Source of the DNA: Bacteroidaceae bacterium
Lineage (GTDB): Bacteria; Bacteroidota; Bacteroidia; Bacteroidales; Bacteroidaceae
Length of the DNA stretch: 53,112 nucleotides
Direction: 5' to 3'
Assembly (NCBI GenBank): GCA_024684455.1
Contig: JAIKWU010000066.1
Coordinates: 1-53,112 of the forward strand
In this document: positions 16,978-26,262 of the stretch, one piece after another
How the letters are laid out: each line of letters opens with the position of its first letter
How positions within the stretch are numbered: the stretch's first letter is position 1
The notes under the pieces: generated by a model
The model's database searches: none
Told to the model about the DNA's origin: nothing
Seen by the model: only the letters and a program-made list of their open reading frames with translations
Translations under genes and position numbers: made by a program

Positions 16978-18975
16978 ATGAAACGAAAATACCCCACCCG
17001 CCACATCATCCTGCTGAGCATCATTCTGCTGAGCAGCACAAAAGGCAAAGCCCAGCAAACGTACGACTGGAGTGGAAATGAGGTCAGTGCCGTCAGCGGC
17101 CAGGCCGACCTCTATCTTTACAACGTAGGGGCACAGCAATGGCTGAACGCAAGCGGAGCCTGGGGCTCGCAGCCCAGCCTCTATCCAGTCGGAATGCCCC
17201 TCACCATCACACAAAATGGTAGCGGCTACACCATTCAGGGTGATGTCAAGAATCCCTACTTTGCCGATTATCTAACCGTCCAAAGCGACGGTACATGGTT
17301 CGACCAGAATCTTAAAGACGGCAGCCGTTGGTCATTCACACCCATCACTGGCAGCAGCACCACCTACACGCTGTCGGCAACAGCCGACGGCACCACGTAT
17401 TTCCTGTTGTGGAACGGCAACAACCGCGTGTTGGCTTGGAGCAACTCAACGACACAGGCCACGGCTGCAGCCAATCCGAATGCTCAGTGGAAAGTCGTCA
17501 GCCGTACTGACAGGGAGACCGCCATGCAGGATGCCAGTCCGAGCCGTCCGCTCGACGTAACCTTTTACATCAAAGACCAGAACTTCGTCTTCAACGGAAA
17601 ACAGCGCAGCGCCTGGGTGTGGAGCAACCCCAACGCCAATCATTCCATCGGCATCAACGGCAATGACGAAAACGCAGCATCGGACGCACAGTATTATAAC
17701 GGAGAAGTCTTTAATGACGCCAACACCATCAGCCAGACACTGACAGGATTGAAGCGCGGAACCTACATCCTGTCGGCACAGGCATTCTATCGCAACGGCA
17801 ACATCCCGACAGCAGAGGCTGCACGTCAGAATGGCACAGAGTCCATTAACGCCTTCCTCTTTGCCGGTGCAGCCGAGACACCCCTGCTTTCTATTTTTGA
17901 CGATGCCGGTAACTATGGCGACAATGTCGGCTACGCCAGTGCGCTGGGCTACATACCCGACACACGCACACAATCAGGACAGTATTTTTACAAAGGGCTC
18001 TACAACCGCAACAACATCGCCTTCTATGTCAGCACCCCAGGCAGCAGCATCAACATCGGCCTCCGCAAGGAAGCAGGCACACAAGACTGGATGGCATTCG
18101 ACAACTTCCACCTCACCTACTTCGGTGAGGACGACACCGCCGACTATCTCAACGGGCTTTACAATGCCTACGACCTGTGGAACCCAGCCGACTTCTTGCT
18201 CGACGAGGATTCGACCACCTTCGACAACCTCACAGCCTATTCACATCAGCGCCTACTCATGCGCCGAAGCCTCGACCTCGGCAAGTGGAACTCCATCATT
18301 CTCCCCGTCAGTATCGGTTATGAACAGTTCACCTACACATTCGGTCAGGAAACTCGCCTGGCCAAACTGATAGGACTCGATAGCAACAATCCCGACCGCG
18401 TCATATTCCAACGCATCACTCCACAGGCAGGACAACTCGCCTTGCAGGCCGGTACACATTATCTGATTTATCCGACCCGACAGCCAGACGTCGCCACAGG
18501 TGAGACCTACCGTCGCAGCGACGGAACGACACTCACTGGCCCCCTTTACATCGTTGAGAACATTTCAATGGAGCCAGGACAGTTTATCGTCGATTCGCTC
18601 TATGCGACAAGCGACTTCACACAAGGACTGTACATGATGGGCACCTACTACAAACGTGACGGGACGACCGCCCACAACGAGAAGATACCAGCCGGTTCGT
18701 ATGCCTTTGCCCGAGGCGACCTCTATCACATCGCGACGCCCCAGACACTCAAAGCCTTCCGTTGCTGGATGGAGGACATGAGCCCCAGCAGTCAGGCAAA
18801 AGCCTATCACATCAGTGTCGTCGATGAAGTTCCGACTGGCATCGAGGCTGAGCAAGGTACAAAGAAAGAAGTACGAACTACAATGTATGACCTGCAGGGG
18901 CGTCCCGTCAAATCTGACGCCCCACTGTTACCTGGCCTCTACATCATCGGAAACAAAAAAGTAATCATCAGATGA
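16978..18975 (+). CDS. Secreted protein with jelly-roll-like module and Por-like C-terminal tail
   Basis: The 665-residue protein starts at the ATG before MKRKYPTRH and has a signal peptide ending near GKAQQ. An N-terminal region of about 150 residues has a fascin/ricin-like pattern of short Gly/Trp/Tyr strands. Around residues 190-385 is a module matching the two jelly-roll-like modules in the CotH protein at 224-5551 (shared marks: QTLTGLKRGTYILSAQAFYR and INIGLRKEAG...WMAFDNFHLTYFG). The C-terminus (MYDLQGRPV...GLYIIGNKKVIIR) is a Por secretion-type tail, so surface delivery by the type IX system is likely. No catalytic domain is recognised. Short GGTACAAAG/AGTACGAAC repeats encode the linker before the tail. 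The stop overlaps the next small ORF as ATGA. Confidence 0.8.
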   Translation: MKRKYPTRHIILLSIILLSSTKGKAQQTYDWSGNEVSAVSGQADLYLYNVGAQQWLNASGAWGSQPSLYPVGMPLTITQNGSGYTIQGDVKNPYFADYLTVQSDGTWFDQNLKDGSRWSFTPITGSSTTYTLSATADGTTYFLLWNGNNRVLAWSNSTTQATAAANPNAQWKVVSRTDRETAMQDASPSRPLDVTFYIKDQNFVFNGKQRSAWVWSNPNANHSIGINGNDENAASDAQYYNGEVFNDANTISQTLTGLKRGTYILSAQAFYRNGNIPTAEAARQNGTESINAFLFAGAAETPLLSIFDDAGNYGDNVGYASALGYIPDTRTQSGQYFYKGLYNRNNIAFYVSTPGSSINIGLRKEAGTQDWMAFDNFHLTYFGEDDTADYLNGLYNAYDLWNPADFLLDEDSTTFDNLTAYSHQRLLMRRSLDLGKWNSIILPVSIGYEQFTYTFGQETRLAKLIGLDSNNPDRVIFQRITPQAGQLALQAGTHYLIYPTRQPDVATGETYRRSDGTTLTGPLYIVENISMEPGQFIVDSLYATSDFTQGLYMMGTYYKRDGTTAHNEKIPAGSYAFARGDLYHIATPQTLKAFRCWMEDMSPSSQAKAYHISVVDEVPTGIEAEQGTKKEVRTTMYDLQGRPVKSDAPLLPGLYIIGNKKVIIR

Positions 18976-19166
18976 ACCACACCCTGAAAAAAGTCTATTA
19001 TGCCCCATGCATCCGCCACACGGAAAGCATCGGACACCCGTCGCTTATGGCCACTTCATGGGAAATGCAGGACGGCAACGGCAACCCTGAAGACGATTTC
19101 GGCATTGTCGAGGGCGATCCCGAAGGCGGACTGAGCAGCAAGTCCAGGTGGACGCTATGGGACTAA
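18972..19166 (+). CDS. Small uncharacterised protein, translationally coupled
   Basis: This 64-residue ORF begins with an ATG overlapping the stop of the upstream secreted protein (ATGA at 18972-18975). It has no signal peptide or membrane helix. After a basic N-terminal third (KKVYYAPCIRH) comes a PSLMATSW segment, then an acidic, glycine/asparagine-rich stretch and an aromatic end (SRWTLWD). From memory, Bacteroidales genomes carry many 50-80-residue orphans of this layout (K-x-Y-x-x-P near the start, a hydrophobic patch with Ala-Ser or Ala-Thr-Ser, an acidic tail). Function unknown. The overlap and clean reading frame argue that it is real. Confidence 0.55.
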   Translation: MNHTLKKVYYAPCIRHTESIGHPSLMATSWEMQDGNGNPEDDFGIVEGDPEGGLSSKSRWTLWD

Positions 19167-19185
19167 ACAGTAGTAAAACCGCATA

Positions 19186-19264
19186 AAAAAGTACTTGGAT
19201 TTTTCACGCTAAGCACTTGGCGTGACGACGCTAAGCACTTGGAGAAAAAACGCCAAGCACTTGG
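19186..19264. repeat. 22-bp-period stem-loop array C (four units), before the alginate-lyase-fold gene
   Basis: Cores start at 19186 (degenerate AAAAAGTACTTGG), 19208, 19230 and 19252, exactly 22 bp apart. The 8-bp stem CTTGGCGT / ACGCTAAG with loop GACG is perfect between the second and third units. The array ends 31 nt before the ATG at 19296. No -7 box is visible in the 129-nt gap, so it is probably intercistronic. Confidence 0.9.
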
Positions 19265-19295
19265 AAGTAGAAAACGAGTTAAGAAAATACACAGG

Positions 19296-22200
19296 ATGAA
19301 AAGAGTTTTATTATATCTGCAGTTTGCCGCTCTCTCACTGGCGGCACAGGCACAAGACAGCGGGCTTGTGCTCCACTACGACTTTGAGAATGTCAGCGGT
19401 ACCAGCGTGCCCGACCGCTCGGCCACGGGTGCCTCGGCTACACTCCAGAACGACGCCACTGTCGTGACGATGGGTTCACACCACGTGCTCAGCCTCGGTT
19501 CGGGTACGGGGTACCTGGACATGGGCACACAGGCAGGACAGGCTTTTATCGCCAGCGACACGTATGCCATCAGCGCCTCTTACTACATCGCTCCCGACCA
19601 TGTGCTGGAGGGCAATGGCCATTTTCTTTGGACGTTTGCATCGACCGCCGACTGTAACCAAACCACGGGCCACTACCAGATGTACCGACTGAACGCTCAG
19701 ACGGTCGGCACGTCGGCCAACGGCTGGGGCAGCGAAGTGGGCAGTTCGCTCGGAAGTGCCAGTGAACGCGGACGTTGGATCAACGTCGTCTATCAAGTGA
19801 GCAGTGGGCAGGAGTCGCTCTATGTCAACGGAGAACTCAAGGCACAGCGCAGTGGCATCCCTGCCAACTCAGCGAACTTCGGCACCTCGGTGCCTTCGTG
19901 CTGCTGGTTGGGACGTGCCTGCTTCAACGGCGACAACTACCTGCAGCAGACCTTTATCGACGATTTCCGTGTTTACAACCGCCTGCTCTCGGCTCAGGAA
20001 ATATCAGAAAGAGCCGCCGAGGCAACCGCCCTCGATGCCGACTACTTGGACAGCGCGCTACGGCTGCATTTCGATTTCAATCAAGCCAGCGGCAAGAACG
20101 TCATCGACCAGGTCGGCGGCACCATTACCGCCACGGCACAAAGCAGTGCCAGCATCGCTGAAATGGGTACTTACAAGGTGCTCAGCCTCGGTGCTGGCAG
20201 CGGCTATTTGAACATGACCGAACAGGCTGGCCAGATTTTCCGTGCCTGTGACGACTTTACAATCAGCACCTACTACTGCGTTGACGCCACTGCCGACCTC
20301 AGTGGCTTCGGACGCTTTCTCTGGTGCTTCTCGACATCTGCTGCCTGCACAGCCGACGCAGGCAAGTATCATCACTACCGTCTCAACGTTCAGCGCTGTG
20401 AAACTTCCACTGGCGGCTACGGCACAACCTACGGCTACGAACGCGGCAGTGAGAGCGAAAAAGGACGCTGGATTCATGTCGCTTACACAGTCGGACAGGG
20501 CACCTGTCATCTCTACATAGACGGAGTGGAAGTGGGCACAGCGACCGACATCCCCCTGAACAGCACCAACTTCGGGAACTCTGCCGTCAGTTACTGCTGG
20601 CTGGGTCGTTCCTGCTTCTCAGGCGACAACTATCTGCAGAACACGCTCGTCTATGACTTCCGCCTCTACGACCGCGCCCTCACACAGCGCGAGATACAGC
20701 AACTCGGCAGCGAACGGACATCGCTCGACTACCAGTATCTCTACGGTTCGGAAGGAGACAAGACTGCCCTCAACAACGCCATCGCGACAGCACAGGCATA
20801 CCTCGACGGCTGCACCCCTTCACAATATCCACAGGGAGCCATCGACGACCTCAACGACGCGCTTACCTATGCCCGCAGCATCGCAGCCTCCAGCCGTGCC
20901 AGTCAGGTGCTCTGCGACCGCACCACCACTCGTCTCAATGCCGCCCTTGACCTGCTCAAGAGCAAGAAGGGACAGCAGTTCGTCCTGCCCGAAGGTGGAA
21001 CGGAAAACAACCTGAACCGCGGGTTCAAGCATCCCGGACTTCTCCACACTGAGGCCGACTTTGAACGCATCCGCGCACAACTCGCCGCCGGCAACCCCAC
21101 CGTGACCGAGGCCTACAACCAACTCGTCGCATCGAAGTATGCCAACGTCACCGGCATCTACGTCCCCGAAGTCATCTACCGAGGCGGAGACAGTCCGCAG
21201 AACTACAAATACGTCATGGAAGCCGCTGCCATCGCCTACCAGAACGCCCTGCGCTGGAAGATTGAGGGCAACCGCACCTGCGCCGACCACGCCGTCCACA
21301 TGATGAACGAGTGGGCCCGCTATCACAAACTCGTCTCGGGCGACAGCAACTGGGCTCTCTGTGCCGGTCTGCAGGGCTATCAGTTTGCCAACGCAGCCGA
21401 ACTCATGCGCGACTACGACGGCTGGAGCCGCGAAGACTTCGAGGCCTTCAAACAGTATATGCTCACTGTGTGGTACAACGGCAACATCCAGTTTCTCCGT
21501 TACCGCAACGGCACCTGGGAAAACCCAGGCAAGTGGTGGCGCGCCCCCGGACACTATTGGTCCAACTGGCCGCTCTGCAACGCGCTCTCTGCCATCAGCA
21601 TCGGCGTGCTCTGCGACGACCCCTTCATCTACAACCAGGGCATGTCCTATTTCAAGTATGACCAGTGCGGCACATTCAACGACCCGCGTCCCGAAGGAGA
21701 AATCCTGTCCGACGGCCTGACTGAATTTCTCGGAAACTTCGTCGTCACCACCGCCGAAAGCGAACTGGAGACCGGCGCCTACGGACGTCTTGGCCAAATG
21801 CAGGAGAGTGGGCGCGACGGCGGACACGCGGCTATGGCGCTCGGACTGGCCGTCGATATTGCAAAGACGGGCTGGAACCAGGGCGACGACCTCTTCGCTT
21901 ATATGGACCACCGCCTCGCCGCCGGCATCGAGTTCATGGCAGGGCAGATCCTGTCCGTCGAAGGTATGCCCTGGACCAACTACCACCGCTTCGAGTCGGG
22001 ATTTGCTTGGACAGACAGCCGCTCGTGGGTCATGACCGGCTATGCGATGCCGGCGGAGACCCGTGCCTACTGGGGCACCATCATCGGACACTACGAAGGC
22101 GTCAAAGGCATCACCATGCCGCTCTCCGACCGCGTCTTCGAGGGCTACCAACCCGACCCCGTCACCAACATCGCCGTCAGCAGCAACGCCGACCATCTGG

Positions 22201-23576
22201 GCTACAGCGTGCTTATGAATACACGCGATGTGCGTCTGGCACCTGCCAACAAGGTGCCGACCGAACTGCGGCCCAAGATGACGTACAGCGGCACACTGAA
22301 CGGCTATCTCATTCCTTTCATTGAGCGCGAACAGGCGCGAGGCACCGTGAGCAGCAATGCAAAGGTCTCGTATCACAACGAACTGGGTGCCGTTGTCAAC
22401 AACTACTGGGACGCCACGCAGGCTGTGCCTACTGGCCAGACCGTCACACTGGAGGCGCTGCTGCCCGACGGCGAAAGCGACACGGGCCTGTGGCAGTGGG
22501 AAACGGGCGAAACAACGAAGTCCATCACCGTCTCGACCGACCAAAGCCACGTTTACCGAGTGACTTACACCAACCAGAACGGTGTGCAGAGCCAGCAGTG
22601 CTTCAGCATTGCCGCCACGGGCGATTGCCTCTACACACCTGCCACACAGACGATTACGGTCGATGGAAACTACGTCGGTTCGACCGAGGCGGAGGTCAAC
22701 TTCGGCACCGCCGTCACACTCACCGTGCAGCCCACCAATGGCGTGGGCTCATACCAATGGTCAAACGGCGAAACGACCAACGCCATTACCCTGCCCAACG
22801 TCAGCACTGAACGCGACGTTTACTGTGTATTCACCAACTATGGCGGTCGCCGCTGCCTCTACACTTTCCACCTGACGGTGAGCACGACGGGAGTCGATGA
22901 ACTTATCCTTGACGAGAACGCTGGTTCATTCACACCACTGCCTGGCACCTACGAGACCGTACGTCTGCGTGCCGACCTAAGCAACAGGTGGCAGACCATT
23001 TGCCTGCCCTTCGACATGACCCACGCGCAATTGGAACAGACTTTCGGCACAGGCACAAGCATCGTACGGCTGAACGCTGCCAACGGCACCATGCTCAACT
23101 TCCTGCAAGTGCCTAATCTGCAGGCTCATCGTCCATACTTGTTGCAACCTGGCATACAAGGCACAGAATTCCTCATCCACGACGCCGTCATTTCTGCTCC
23201 TACATCGGACGACCTGACTGACGAAGTAGGAGACGTGCGCTTCATCGGCACCTATTCACCCGTGACGACAGGCATCGGCTTCTACAGCGTGACAGGCGGA
23301 CGGATCTCCCCTGTCACCGACGCTACTCCCGTCCTACCCTTCCATGCTTATTTCGACTTTTCATCGGCAGCCCATGCTAAAGCCTACATTGACCAATTAG
23401 GAGGAATCGTCACGGGCATCGGAATGGTGCAAGGTATAGGACAAGAGGTAGAAAGTGTGGTTTATGACCTAAGCGGGAAACGGGTTGCTTCTGGTTTCAA
23501 CGCCATGAGCACCTTGCGTCCTGGTCTTTACATCCTACGCGAAGGTCAGCACTCACAGAAAATACTCATTCATTAA
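19296..23576 (+). CDS. Secreted polysaccharide lyase, alginate-lyase fold, with two LamG-like modules
   Basis: The 1426-residue protein starts at the ATG before MKRVLLYLQFAALSLAAQAQ, a signal peptide; the open frame further upstream only reads into repeat array C. Two concanavalin-like/LamG modules occupy about 25-235 and 255-470, with matching GRWI(N/H)V and LGR(A/S)CF(N/S)GDNYLQ features. A helical linker follows (488-560). The catalytic-type region is about 575-960, with HPGLLHTEADFERIR, the tryptophan-rich KWWRAPGHYWSNWPLCNA and QESGRDGGHAAMALG, the signature of the alginate-lyase (PF05426) superfamily seen in PL5/PL38-type enzymes. Ig-like strands and a Por-like tail (VVYDLSGKRV...GLYILREG) end the protein. 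The substrate is probably a uronic-acid polymer; this is inferred from the family only. Confidence 0.83.
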   Translation: MKRVLLYLQFAALSLAAQAQDSGLVLHYDFENVSGTSVPDRSATGASATLQNDATVVTMGSHHVLSLGSGTGYLDMGTQAGQAFIASDTYAISASYYIAPDHVLEGNGHFLWTFASTADCNQTTGHYQMYRLNAQTVGTSANGWGSEVGSSLGSASERGRWINVVYQVSSGQESLYVNGELKAQRSGIPANSANFGTSVPSCCWLGRACFNGDNYLQQTFIDDFRVYNRLLSAQEISERAAEATALDADYLDSALRLHFDFNQASGKNVIDQVGGTITATAQSSASIAEMGTYKVLSLGAGSGYLNMTEQAGQIFRACDDFTISTYYCVDATADLSGFGRFLWCFSTSAACTADAGKYHHYRLNVQRCETSTGGYGTTYGYERGSESEKGRWIHVAYTVGQGTCHLYIDGVEVGTATDIPLNSTNFGNSAVSYCWLGRSCFSGDNYLQNTLVYDFRLYDRALTQREIQQLGSERTSLDYQYLYGSEGDKTALNNAIATAQAYLDGCTPSQYPQGAIDDLNDALTYARSIAASSRASQVLCDRTTTRLNAALDLLKSKKGQQFVLPEGGTENNLNRGFKHPGLLHTEADFERIRAQLAAGNPTVTEAYNQLVASKYANVTGIYVPEVIYRGGDSPQNYKYVMEAAAIAYQNALRWKIEGNRTCADHAVHMMNEWARYHKLVSGDSNWALCAGLQGYQFANAAELMRDYDGWSREDFEAFKQYMLTVWYNGNIQFLRYRNGTWENPGKWWRAPGHYWSNWPLCNALSAISIGVLCDDPFIYNQGMSYFKYDQCGTFNDPRPEGEILSDGLTEFLGNFVVTTAESELETGAYGRLGQMQESGRDGGHAAMALGLAVDIAKTGWNQGDDLFAYMDHRLAAGIEFMAGQILSVEGMPWTNYHRFESGFAWTDSRSWVMTGYAMPAETRAYWGTIIGHYEGVKGITMPLSDRVFEGYQPDPVTNIAVSSNADHLGYSVLMNTRDVRLAPANKVPTELRPKMTYSGTLNGYLIPFIEREQARGTVSSNAKVSYHNELGAVVNNYWDATQAVPTGQTVTLEALLPDGESDTGLWQWETGETTKSITVSTDQSHVYRVTYTNQNGVQSQQCFSIAATGDCLYTPATQTITVDGNYVGSTEAEVNFGTAVTLTVQPTNGVGSYQWSNGETTNAITLPNVSTERDVYCVFTNYGGRRCLYTFHLTVSTTGVDELILDENAGSFTPLPGTYETVRLRADLSNRWQTICLPFDMTHAQLEQTFGTGTSIVRLNAANGTMLNFLQVPNLQAHRPYLLQPGIQGTEFLIHDAVISAPTSDDLTDEVGDVRFIGTYSPVTTGIGFYSVTGGRISPVTDATPVLPFHAYFDFSSAAHAKAYIDQLGGIVTGIGMVQGIGQEVESVVYDLSGKRVASGFNAMSTLRPGLYILREGQHSQKILIH

Positions 23577-23617
23577 GACAGGGAAAGCAGGTGGTCATAT
23601 TTTCTATTCATTTTCAG

Positions 23618-24532
23618 ATGCTTACGCTCAGACATTTCGTTGGCCTGCTTTGCTTCGCCAGCATCCTGCCGCTTTACGCTCAGAGGGAATCGGCGACGGA
23701 TGCACCGCATCGGCCGCGCGTGGGCCTCGTACTGGGTGGCGGCGGTGCATTGGGAGCAGCGCATGTCGGCGTGCTGAAAGCGTTGGAATCGGCCGACATC
23801 CCCATCGACTATATCGCCGGAACGAGCATCGGCGCGGTCGTCGGCGGACTGTATGCTTCGGGCTGGACGGCGCAGCAACTCGACTCGCTGTTCAACTCGC
23901 AGGAGTGGCTCGACCTGCTGACCGACCGCGACAGCCGCTTCAGTGAGCAGTTGTACAACATCGACGACGATGGTATGCTCTACATCATGGGCATCCCCAT
24001 CATGCGGCTGAAAAGCAAGGACCAGTCGATTACGTTCGACATCACCAAACTCGGGGCGCTGCGCGGCGACAGCATCGGTGCGCGTCTGGACCATCTGACT
24101 GGCCATCGGGGCAGCATCGACTTTGACTCGTTGCCCATCCCGTTCAGATGCGTCAGTTTCGACGTGCTCACCATGTCGGAGGTCGTTCACCGCGAAGGCC
24201 GTCTGCCCGACGCGATGCGGGCCAGCATGAGCCTGCCTGGCGTGTTCAAGCCGATGAAGACGGACACGCAGTTGCTCATTGACGGAGGTGTGTCGAACAA
24301 CCTTCCCGTCAATGTAGTTCGCGACATGGGCGCCGACATTGTCATTGCCGTTGACCTCTCGCGCAAGAATTTAGGTCAGGGGAATGGGGACGCCGACTAC
24401 TGTCTGCGTCCGAATCTCAAAGAATTTGACATCGCCAGTTTCGGGCGCCGTCAGGTGCGCCAGATGATACGCATCGGCTATGTCGAGACGTTGGCCCGCC
24501 TGAGCCAACTGAAGCGTGTGGCTAACCCTTGA
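23618..24532 (+). CDS. Exported patatin-like phospholipase
   Basis: The 304-residue protein has a signal peptide (MLTLRHFVGLLCFASILPLYAQ). It shows the complete patatin catalytic set: oxyanion loop GGGGALG (40-46), nucleophile elbow GTSIG with S70, and the DGG motif with D222. Patatins hydrolyse acyl groups from lipids. It ends soon after the catalytic domain (RQMIRIGYVETLARL), so it lacks the POTRA and outer-membrane barrel found in many longer Bacteroidetes homologues. It sits 41 nt after the lyase gene and overlaps the convergent GlsB-type gene by 11 nt. No nucleotidyltransferase is nearby, so a CBASS effector role is unsupported. Confidence 0.88.
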   Translation: MLTLRHFVGLLCFASILPLYAQRESATDAPHRPRVGLVLGGGGALGAAHVGVLKALESADIPIDYIAGTSIGAVVGGLYASGWTAQQLDSLFNSQEWLDLLTDRDSRFSEQLYNIDDDGMLYIMGIPIMRLKSKDQSITFDITKLGALRGDSIGARLDHLTGHRGSIDFDSLPIPFRCVSFDVLTMSEVVHREGRLPDAMRASMSLPGVFKPMKTDTQLLIDGGVSNNLPVNVVRDMGADIVIAVDLSRKNLGQGNGDADYCLRPNLKEFDIASFGRRQVRQMIRIGYVETLARLSQLKRVANP

Positions 24533-24764
24533 TTTTCGAGGCCACCCAAAGCACCAGGACGGCACCTCCGACGGCTGTCAGCAGTTCAACCCACCAATGT
24601 TCGGGTGGAACGATGTCGAAAATGTCAAGGATGAAGCCGCCGACAAAACCTCCGACGACACCCAGAATCAAATTCCAAAGACAGCCGAAACCGCCGCCTT
24701 TCATAATCTTACCGGCAATGAATCCGGCAAGAATACCAATCAGAATCGAACCGAGAAGTCCCAT
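24522..24764 (-). CDS. GlsB/YeaQ/YmgE family small membrane protein
   Basis: This 80-residue, almost entirely hydrophobic protein has three membrane segments rich in glycine (GSILIGILAGFIAGKIM, NLILGVVGGFVGGFILD, AVGGAVLVLWVAS). This matches the family once called transglycosylase-associated proteins. Its members are often stress-induced in other bacteria, but their biochemical role is not established. Its stop lies inside the 3' end of the convergent patatin gene (11-nt overlap). A -7 box stands at 24841. Confidence 0.88.
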   Translation of the reverse strand: MGLLGSILIGILAGFIAGKIMKGGGFGCLWNLILGVVGGFVGGFILDIFDIVPPEHWWVELLTAVGGAVLVLWVASKIKG

Positions 24765-24840
24765 TATAATGCAAATGAAAAGTTAAAAGTTAAGCGTTAA
24801 AATACATTGTCGTCAAAGCAGCGAACTGCGTTTGTGCCGC

Positions 24841-24848
24841 CAAAGTTA
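24841..24848 (-). promoter_or_regulatory. -7 box (TAACTTTG) for the GlsB-type gene
   Basis: On the minus strand this reads TAACTTTG, 76 nt before the start at 24764. It faces away from the similar box at 24902, giving a compact divergent promoter pair. The leader holds AAAAGTTAAAAGTTAAG short repeats. Confidence 0.6.
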
Positions 24849-24901
24849 CACACTTTTTTTCATTTCTTTGTTAAAATTTTGTTGCTTTTAACTTTTTCTT
24901 G

Positions 24902-24909
24902 TAACTTTG
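24902..24909 (+). promoter_or_regulatory. -7 box (TAACTTTG) for the TMEM43-like gene
   Basis: TAACTTTG is 54 nt before the ATG at 24964. It is the last clear -7 box on the plus strand before 37956, so it may serve a long operon. Confidence 0.7.
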
Positions 24910-24963
24910 CGAGGTAATCTGTACGCAAAACTCATTTATTAACCTCATTAATTCACAACATTT

Positions 24964-26253
24964 ATGGCTTATCAAACAACAACCACGACCAGTTATGGTC
25001 AGCGCGTGGGAAACTCGTTTAAGGGTATCCTCACAGGTATTGTACTCTTCATCGGTGGTACCGTTCTGCTGTGGTGGAACGAAGGCCGCGCCGTGAAGAC
25101 GGACAAAATGCTCAACGAAGCAGAGGAAGTGACGGTCGAGATGTCGGACATCAGCAAGGTGGACGCTACTTTCGACGGCAAACTCGTATGGGCCACCGGT
25201 ATGACGGCCACGAGCGACTCGCTTGCAGACACCAAGTTCCCCGTTGGTAGCGTAGCTGTCCAGCTGGAGCGCAAGGTCGAGTACTACCAGTGGGAAGAGC
25301 ATGAGAAGGAAGAAACGAAGGACAAGTTGGGTGGCGGACAGGAGACTGTGACGACCTACACCTACGAGAAGGCTTGGGTGAGCAAACCTATCAACTCAAG
25401 CAATTTCGCTGATCCTCAGTATCAAAGCTCTAACTTCACGCTGGCTCAGTTCGACGATGAAGTGCATTATGCTCAGAACGTATCGTTCGGCGCTTACCGT
25501 CTGAACGAAAGCCAAATTCACAGTTTCTCTGGCAGCGAAGCCATCAACTTGGACCTCGACGACGAGACGATGAAGGGATGGAACGACGAAGTAGCACGCG
25601 TGCTGAACGTGCCCGCCACACAGGTTACAACCACCACCGACTCGGTAGGCAGCAAGTATGAGTTCGTACACCAGCAGGACAATGTGCTCTACTTCGGTAA
25701 GACACCCAACAACCCGCAGATTGGCGACGTGCGCATCACCTTCACGAAGATTATGCCTCAGAAGATTAGTATCCTTGCAGCCGTCAAGGGCGACACCTTC
25801 GCACAGTACAAGACCGATCACGGCATGTTCTCGACCATCCGCATGGGTGAGTACACAGCCGCAGAGATGTACCAGCAGGAGCATGACAACAACACCATGC
25901 TTACATGGATTCTGCGTCTGGTCGGCGTGCTCTGCGTCATCGGCGGTCTGAAAGGCATCTTCGGCATCCTCGAGACTCTTGCCAAGGTCGTTCCGTTCAT
26001 CGCCAACATCGTTGGTTTCGGTGTAGGTCTCATCTGCACCATTGTCGGCCTCGTATGGTCGCTCATCGTCATTGCACTGGCATGGATTTTCTACCGTCCG
26101 CTCCTGGGCATTGCCATCCTTGTCATTGCTGGCGGCATCATCTGGTACTTCTCGACGAAGGGTAAGAAAAAGAAGGCCGAAGCCGCTGCTGCCGAGGCTG
26201 CTGCCGCCGCACAGGCTACTCCCATAGAGCCGACAGACACGACCACCGTTTAA
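24964..26253 (+). CDS. TMEM43 family membrane protein
   Basis: The 429-residue protein has one N-terminal membrane helix (GILTGIVLFIGGTVLLWWNEGRAVKT). A soluble region of about 280 residues follows, with the family features VQLERKVEYYQWEE, YTYEKAWVS and FGAYRLN. Four hydrophobic segments then run to a lysine and alanine-rich tail. This is the layout of TMEM43 (LUMA, PF07787), a eukaryotic inner nuclear membrane protein with many bacterial homologues of unknown function. The WNEGRAV segment after the first helix is the most conserved part of the family as I remember it. The next gene follows after 9 nt. Confidence 0.85.
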   Translation: MAYQTTTTTSYGQRVGNSFKGILTGIVLFIGGTVLLWWNEGRAVKTDKMLNEAEEVTVEMSDISKVDATFDGKLVWATGMTATSDSLADTKFPVGSVAVQLERKVEYYQWEEHEKEETKDKLGGGQETVTTYTYEKAWVSKPINSSNFADPQYQSSNFTLAQFDDEVHYAQNVSFGAYRLNESQIHSFSGSEAINLDLDDETMKGWNDEVARVLNVPATQVTTTTDSVGSKYEFVHQQDNVLYFGKTPNNPQIGDVRITFTKIMPQKISILAAVKGDTFAQYKTDHGMFSTIRMGEYTAAEMYQQEHDNNTMLTWILRLVGVLCVIGGLKGIFGILETLAKVVPFIANIVGFGVGLICTIVGLVWSLIVIALAWIFYRPLLGIAILVIAGGIIWYFSTKGKKKKAEAAAAEAAAAAQATPIEPTDTTTV

Positions 26254-26262
26254 GACACGCTC

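Noticed and set aside
20820-22550. 576-codon minus-strand open frame
   Set aside because: It is a shadow of the alginate-lyase-fold gene, valine/histidine-rich and without family features.
23618-24532. Patatin as a CBASS phospholipase effector
   Set aside because: It has a signal peptide and lacks any neighbouring cGAS/DncV-like nucleotidyltransferase or Cap genes.
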